Assembly: GCA_039960995.1 (NCBI GenBank)
Contig: JBDVKF010000020.1
Location: 1-64,000, forward strand
DNA: 64,000 bases
Direction of reading: 5' to 3'
Source of the DNA: JABSSA01 sp039960995
GTDB lineage: Bacteria; Pseudomonadota; Alphaproteobacteria; Rhodobacterales; Rhodobacteraceae
Shown: piece by piece, positions 61,780-64,000 of the stretch
Position numbering within the stretch: the stretch's first letter is position 1
Layout: every line of letters starts with the position of its first letter
Notes under the pieces: model-generated
Seen by the model: the letters and a program-made list of their open reading frames with translations, nothing else
Told to the model about the DNA's origin: nothing
Databases searched by the model: none
Translations under genes and position numbers: made by a program

Positions 61780-62283
61780 ATGCCCAATACACTCGCAGCC
61801 ATCGCGCAATCACTCAAAGACATCCACGCCGAAGGCGACGGATTATTGAAAACCTTGGGAAAATTAAATGACAAGTTTTACAACCCTTCTGTCGGCGCAT
61901 GGGGTAGGTATTATTCGGGATTAGACTATTTGAACGAACTGTCAAAAAAGGACGCCGCATCAGCCGGCAAGCGTGTCGGCAGCTTGTCTGACAAAGAAAG
62001 CGTCACAGTCGTCCAAGGCATCCTGATGGCGAAGAAAGATTGTCAGATAATCTCAAAGGAATATTGGGCGACCGTCGCGCGTGTTGAAGCCGTCAGAAAA
62101 AAAGTGGACGCCCTTAAAAAAACTTGTGATGCAGCAATTTCGAAAAAATCCAAAAAGGTAACAAAATCTTCCTCAATAGACGCGTTGCATGACCTTTCAA
62201 AGAAGCTTGACATTTATTCCAACGAGATCGGGCTGGCTTGCATGGGCGGGCCACATAAGCCTGATCACAGATTGCTAAAATGA
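61780..62283 (+). CDS. Helical 167-aa protein, second of the unknown gene pair
   Basis: Almost entirely helical by pattern: TLAAIAQSLKDIHAEGDGLL, an aromatic-rich loop (FYNPSVGAWGRYYSGLDYL), VQGILMAKKDCQIISKEYWATVARVEAVRKKVDALKKTC, and a Lys/Ser-rich stretch (SKKSKKVTKSSS). No signal peptide or membrane segment. SD GGAG before ATG 61780. I do not recognise a family. Effector/immunity, toxin/antitoxin or an adaptor pair are all possible with the 61-residue protein; nothing decides. Confidence 0.6.
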   Translation: MPNTLAAIAQSLKDIHAEGDGLLKTLGKLNDKFYNPSVGAWGRYYSGLDYLNELSKKDAASAGKRVGSLSDKESVTVVQGILMAKKDCQIISKEYWATVARVEAVRKKVDALKKTCDAAISKKSKKVTKSSSIDALHDLSKKLDIYSNEIGLACMGGPHKPDHRLLK

Positions 62284-62303
62284 CACCGCCAAGTGCGGAG
62301 GTA

Positions 62304-62347
62304 CGTCTCGCCTGTAAGGCTCGATCACGTTTGAGACGCCCCTTTTA
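62304..62347 (+). terminator. Possible terminator after the unknown gene pair
   Basis: CGTCTC (62304-62309) pairs with GAGACG (62333-62338), with a nested GCCT-GTA-AGGC hairpin between, followed by CCCCTTTT. The shape fits a rho-independent terminator 20 bases after the stop at 62283, but the outer stem is short. Confidence 0.4.
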
Positions 62348-62502
62348 TTACTTATAGCTTGTCTCTGAGTGCTTCGTAAGGCGTCTTTCCTTGCTAAATG
62401 CCGCAATGCCTTACCCCTGCAATCTGGGGTGGCAGCGTTTAATCTGTCATGATACACGAAAACAGGATTTCCGTTGTCATTCAGCGGTGTTAGGGACTTC
62501 GA

Positions 62503-64000
62503 ATGTTTGTCAAATTGCGCCAACTGGTCTTCATTGCTTGCTTGCTGCTTGGGCTGCCTCAAACGGCATGGGCGGAACGTGTGGCGCTGCTGATCGGGAA
62601 TTCGGCCTATTCCGTTTCTGGCATGGAATTGCGCAATCCGGTCAATGATATTGTCGCTCTTGGCGCAGCATTACGGGACCTTTCATTTACGGTAATCGAG
62701 GTGAAGGACGCTGAAGCTGGCCAGATGGAACGTGCATTGCAGGACTTCCAGAAAGCGGCGACGGGCGCGGAAATGGCTGTGTTTTTCTACGCGGGGCACG
62801 GGGTGCAGATCGGCGGAGAAAACTATCTGGTCGGGGTCGATTTTTCGGGCGGGCAACAGGGCGCGCTGCGGCGCACCTCCTTGTCGATGAGCGACGTGCG
62901 TAGCGCCATGAATGCTGCTGCACCAGCGATTGGCATCGTGATACTGGATGCTTGCCGAAACAATCCCTTTGCCGACAATGGTCTGGTCAGACCCGGCCTT
63001 GTGCGCGACAGTGGCGGTGCCGGGCTTTTGATCGCCTATGCAACCGACCCGGGCAATGTGGCGTTTGACGGATTGGGCGACAATTCAGTCTACACGTCAG
63101 CTCTGCTCAAGCACATTGCTACACCGGCTCTTGATGCACGCTTGATGTTGGGACGGGTGCGACAGGAAGTCGTGCTTGCCACTGACGGCGACCAGATTCC
63201 CTGGGTCGAAGAGGCGGTGCTGGGTGAACACAGCTTCAATCCGGACGCACCGACGCGGGTGATCGCGGATGTGCAGGCAGATGAATTGACGCGGTGGCGG
63301 CAAATCTCGGACAGCCTTGATGTCGCGGCTTTCGAAAACTATTTGCAGGACTATCCGGACGGGCTGTTCGAACGGTTCGCGCAAGACAGAATTATCGCTC
63401 TGAAGTCGTCAGCCCGGCTGGCACAATCCGAAGAGCCAGAGCAGCTGATTGCCTCTGCCAATACCCAAAGATTGACCGCGGCGTTGAAAGTCCTAGGGCT
63501 GGACGGAAACGGCAACCTCAGTCGCGGCTTGCGCGTCTACCAGCAGCGCCTGCCCAACCCAACCACGCTGAGCGAAGAACAACTCTATGCAGATGCGGCC
63601 CGCATGTCGATCTTTCTGGCCGCGACGACCTTGCAACAATTGCGCACCGATCTGGTCGCGCTGCGCGGCATCCAGCGCACTCTGAAAATCTCGCAAGATG
63701 CGCTTGCCCAGATGGAAGAGATCGCGAAAACAAATGTGGATGCAGAACCGCTAGTCCAGCAGGCTCGCCGCGATATCAACGAGATATTGCGGGCCCAGGG
63801 GATCGTACTGCGTCGACTGGATCAGACCCGCACCTACTATGGCGAAATCCTTGAAGAGTCCTCCGCCTTCTTTCCGGATGACGCCACACTGGCCCTGTTG
63901 GGGGGGATAGATCGCGGTCGCGATCTTGGGGCCACTGGACAAAAGCTCAATGAAAACGCTTCAATATTTTTGCGCCATCTGGGGCAAACCGAAGAAGACA
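62503..64000 (+). CDS. Third caspase-like secreted protein, cut by the window end
   Basis: At least 499 residues, still open at 64000. Signal peptide (LVFIACLLLGLPQTAWA), then a C14 caspase domain with His99 (FFYAGHGVQ) and Cys151 (ILDACRNNPF), and the DPGNVAFDGLGDNSVYTSALLKHI stretch shared with the other two. One F/Y-x3-YP-x-G repeat (YLQDYPDGLF) follows, then a short peptidoglycan-binding-1-like piece (LTAALKVLGLDGNGNLSRGLRVYQQ) and a long coiled coil (about 380-480). The ATG at 62503 begins the signal peptide directly; no strong Shine-Dalgarno is seen. The end of the protein, and whether FGE-like genes follow, lies outside the window. Confidence 0.85.
   Translation, partial: MFVKLRQLVFIACLLLGLPQTAWAERVALLIGNSAYSVSGMELRNPVNDIVALGAALRDLSFTVIEVKDAEAGQMERALQDFQKAATGAEMAVFFYAGHGVQIGGENYLVGVDFSGGQQGALRRTSLSMSDVRSAMNAAAPAIGIVILDACRNNPFADNGLVRPGLVRDSGGAGLLIAYATDPGNVAFDGLGDNSVYTSALLKHIATPALDARLMLGRVRQEVVLATDGDQIPWVEEAVLGEHSFNPDAPTRVIADVQADELTRWRQISDSLDVAAFENYLQDYPDGLFERFAQDRIIALKSSARLAQSEEPEQLIASANTQRLTAALKVLGLDGNGNLSRGLRVYQQRLPNPTTLSEEQLYADAARMSIFLAATTLQQLRTDLVALRGIQRTLKISQDALAQMEEIAKTNVDAEPLVQQARRDINEILRAQGIVLRRLDQTRTYYGEILEESSAFFPDDATLALLGGIDRGRDLGATGQKLNENASIFLRHLGQTEED

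Noticed and set aside
1..64000. CRISPR arrays, restriction-modification or retron genes
   Set aside because: No regularly spaced identical repeats beyond the iterons, and no Cas, methyltransferase or reverse-transcriptase motifs were seen.

Overview
The window looks like part of a large plasmid or chromid of a Rhodobacteraceae (Roseobacter-group) alphaproteobacterium. The evidence is a complete Rep_3-type replication module (initiator, 22-bp iterons, ParA with a RepA-like N-terminal helix-turn-helix, ParB), a type VI secretion system (T6SS) with the kinase/phosphatase/FHA and TssL-OmpA composition common in alphaproteobacteria, a NaChBac-type sodium channel of the kind known from Silicibacter/Ruegeria, toxin-antitoxin pairs, and insertion-sequence scars at both ends. 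The genus assignment is inference; no rRNA or other marker gene is present.

Layout. 1-3.8 kb: an IS3 end, a ParDE toxin-antitoxin operon, IS66-like and IS30 scars, and a two-gene unit whose first protein starts with a domain that recurs in the large effector candidate at 55-59 kb. 4-9.7 kb: a periplasmic M15 peptidase, an OmpA-type protein, a transmembrane Ser/Thr kinase and an orphan gene. 9.0-34.0 kb: one long minus-strand T6SS operon reading tssA-tssB-tssC-hcp-tagJ-tssE-tssF-tssG-clpV-(orphan membrane-hairpin protein)-(voltage-gated Na channel)-(90-aa protein)-vgrG-(210-aa protein)-tagH-tssK-tssL-tssM-tagF-pppA. 34.2-37.7 kb, divergent: a secreted small protein, an ExbB/TolQ-like protein, two ExbD/TolR-like proteins and a TonB-like protein whose C-terminal module resembles that of the T6SS kinase. 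37.7-42.9 kb: the rep/par module followed by a DUF1778-GNAT toxin-antitoxin pair.

43-53.7 kb: a lipoprotein, a 1602-residue GT2/GT41-like/sulfotransferase fusion, a sugar epimerase, and a tightly coupled operon of secreted caspase-like protease, two FGE-fold proteins lacking the catalytic cysteines, and UDP-glucuronate decarboxylase; this reads as a surface-glycan region mixed with periplasmic proteases. 54.1-59 kb: an orphan T6SS effector island with a PAAR tip, a broken small ORF, a candidate immunity gene and a 1259-residue candidate effector with papain-like cysteine-protease motifs. 59.2-64 kb: a second caspase-like protein with a C-terminal CxxCH motif, an IS6 scar, a small unknown gene pair, and a third caspase-like gene cut by the window end.

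How it fits together. The T6SS appears to be controlled post-translationally by PpkA-like kinase, PP2C phosphatase, FHA protein and TagF. It is surrounded by its own envelope toolkit: M15 peptidase, OmpA proteins and an ExbBD/TonB-like motor. Its cargo is probably split between the operon (the hairpin protein and neighbours upstream of vgrG) and remote islands marked by a shared N-terminal domain. That shared domain, the cysteine-protease effector, the sodium channel inside a vgrG unit and the caspase/pseudo-FGE operon are the parts most likely to be new.
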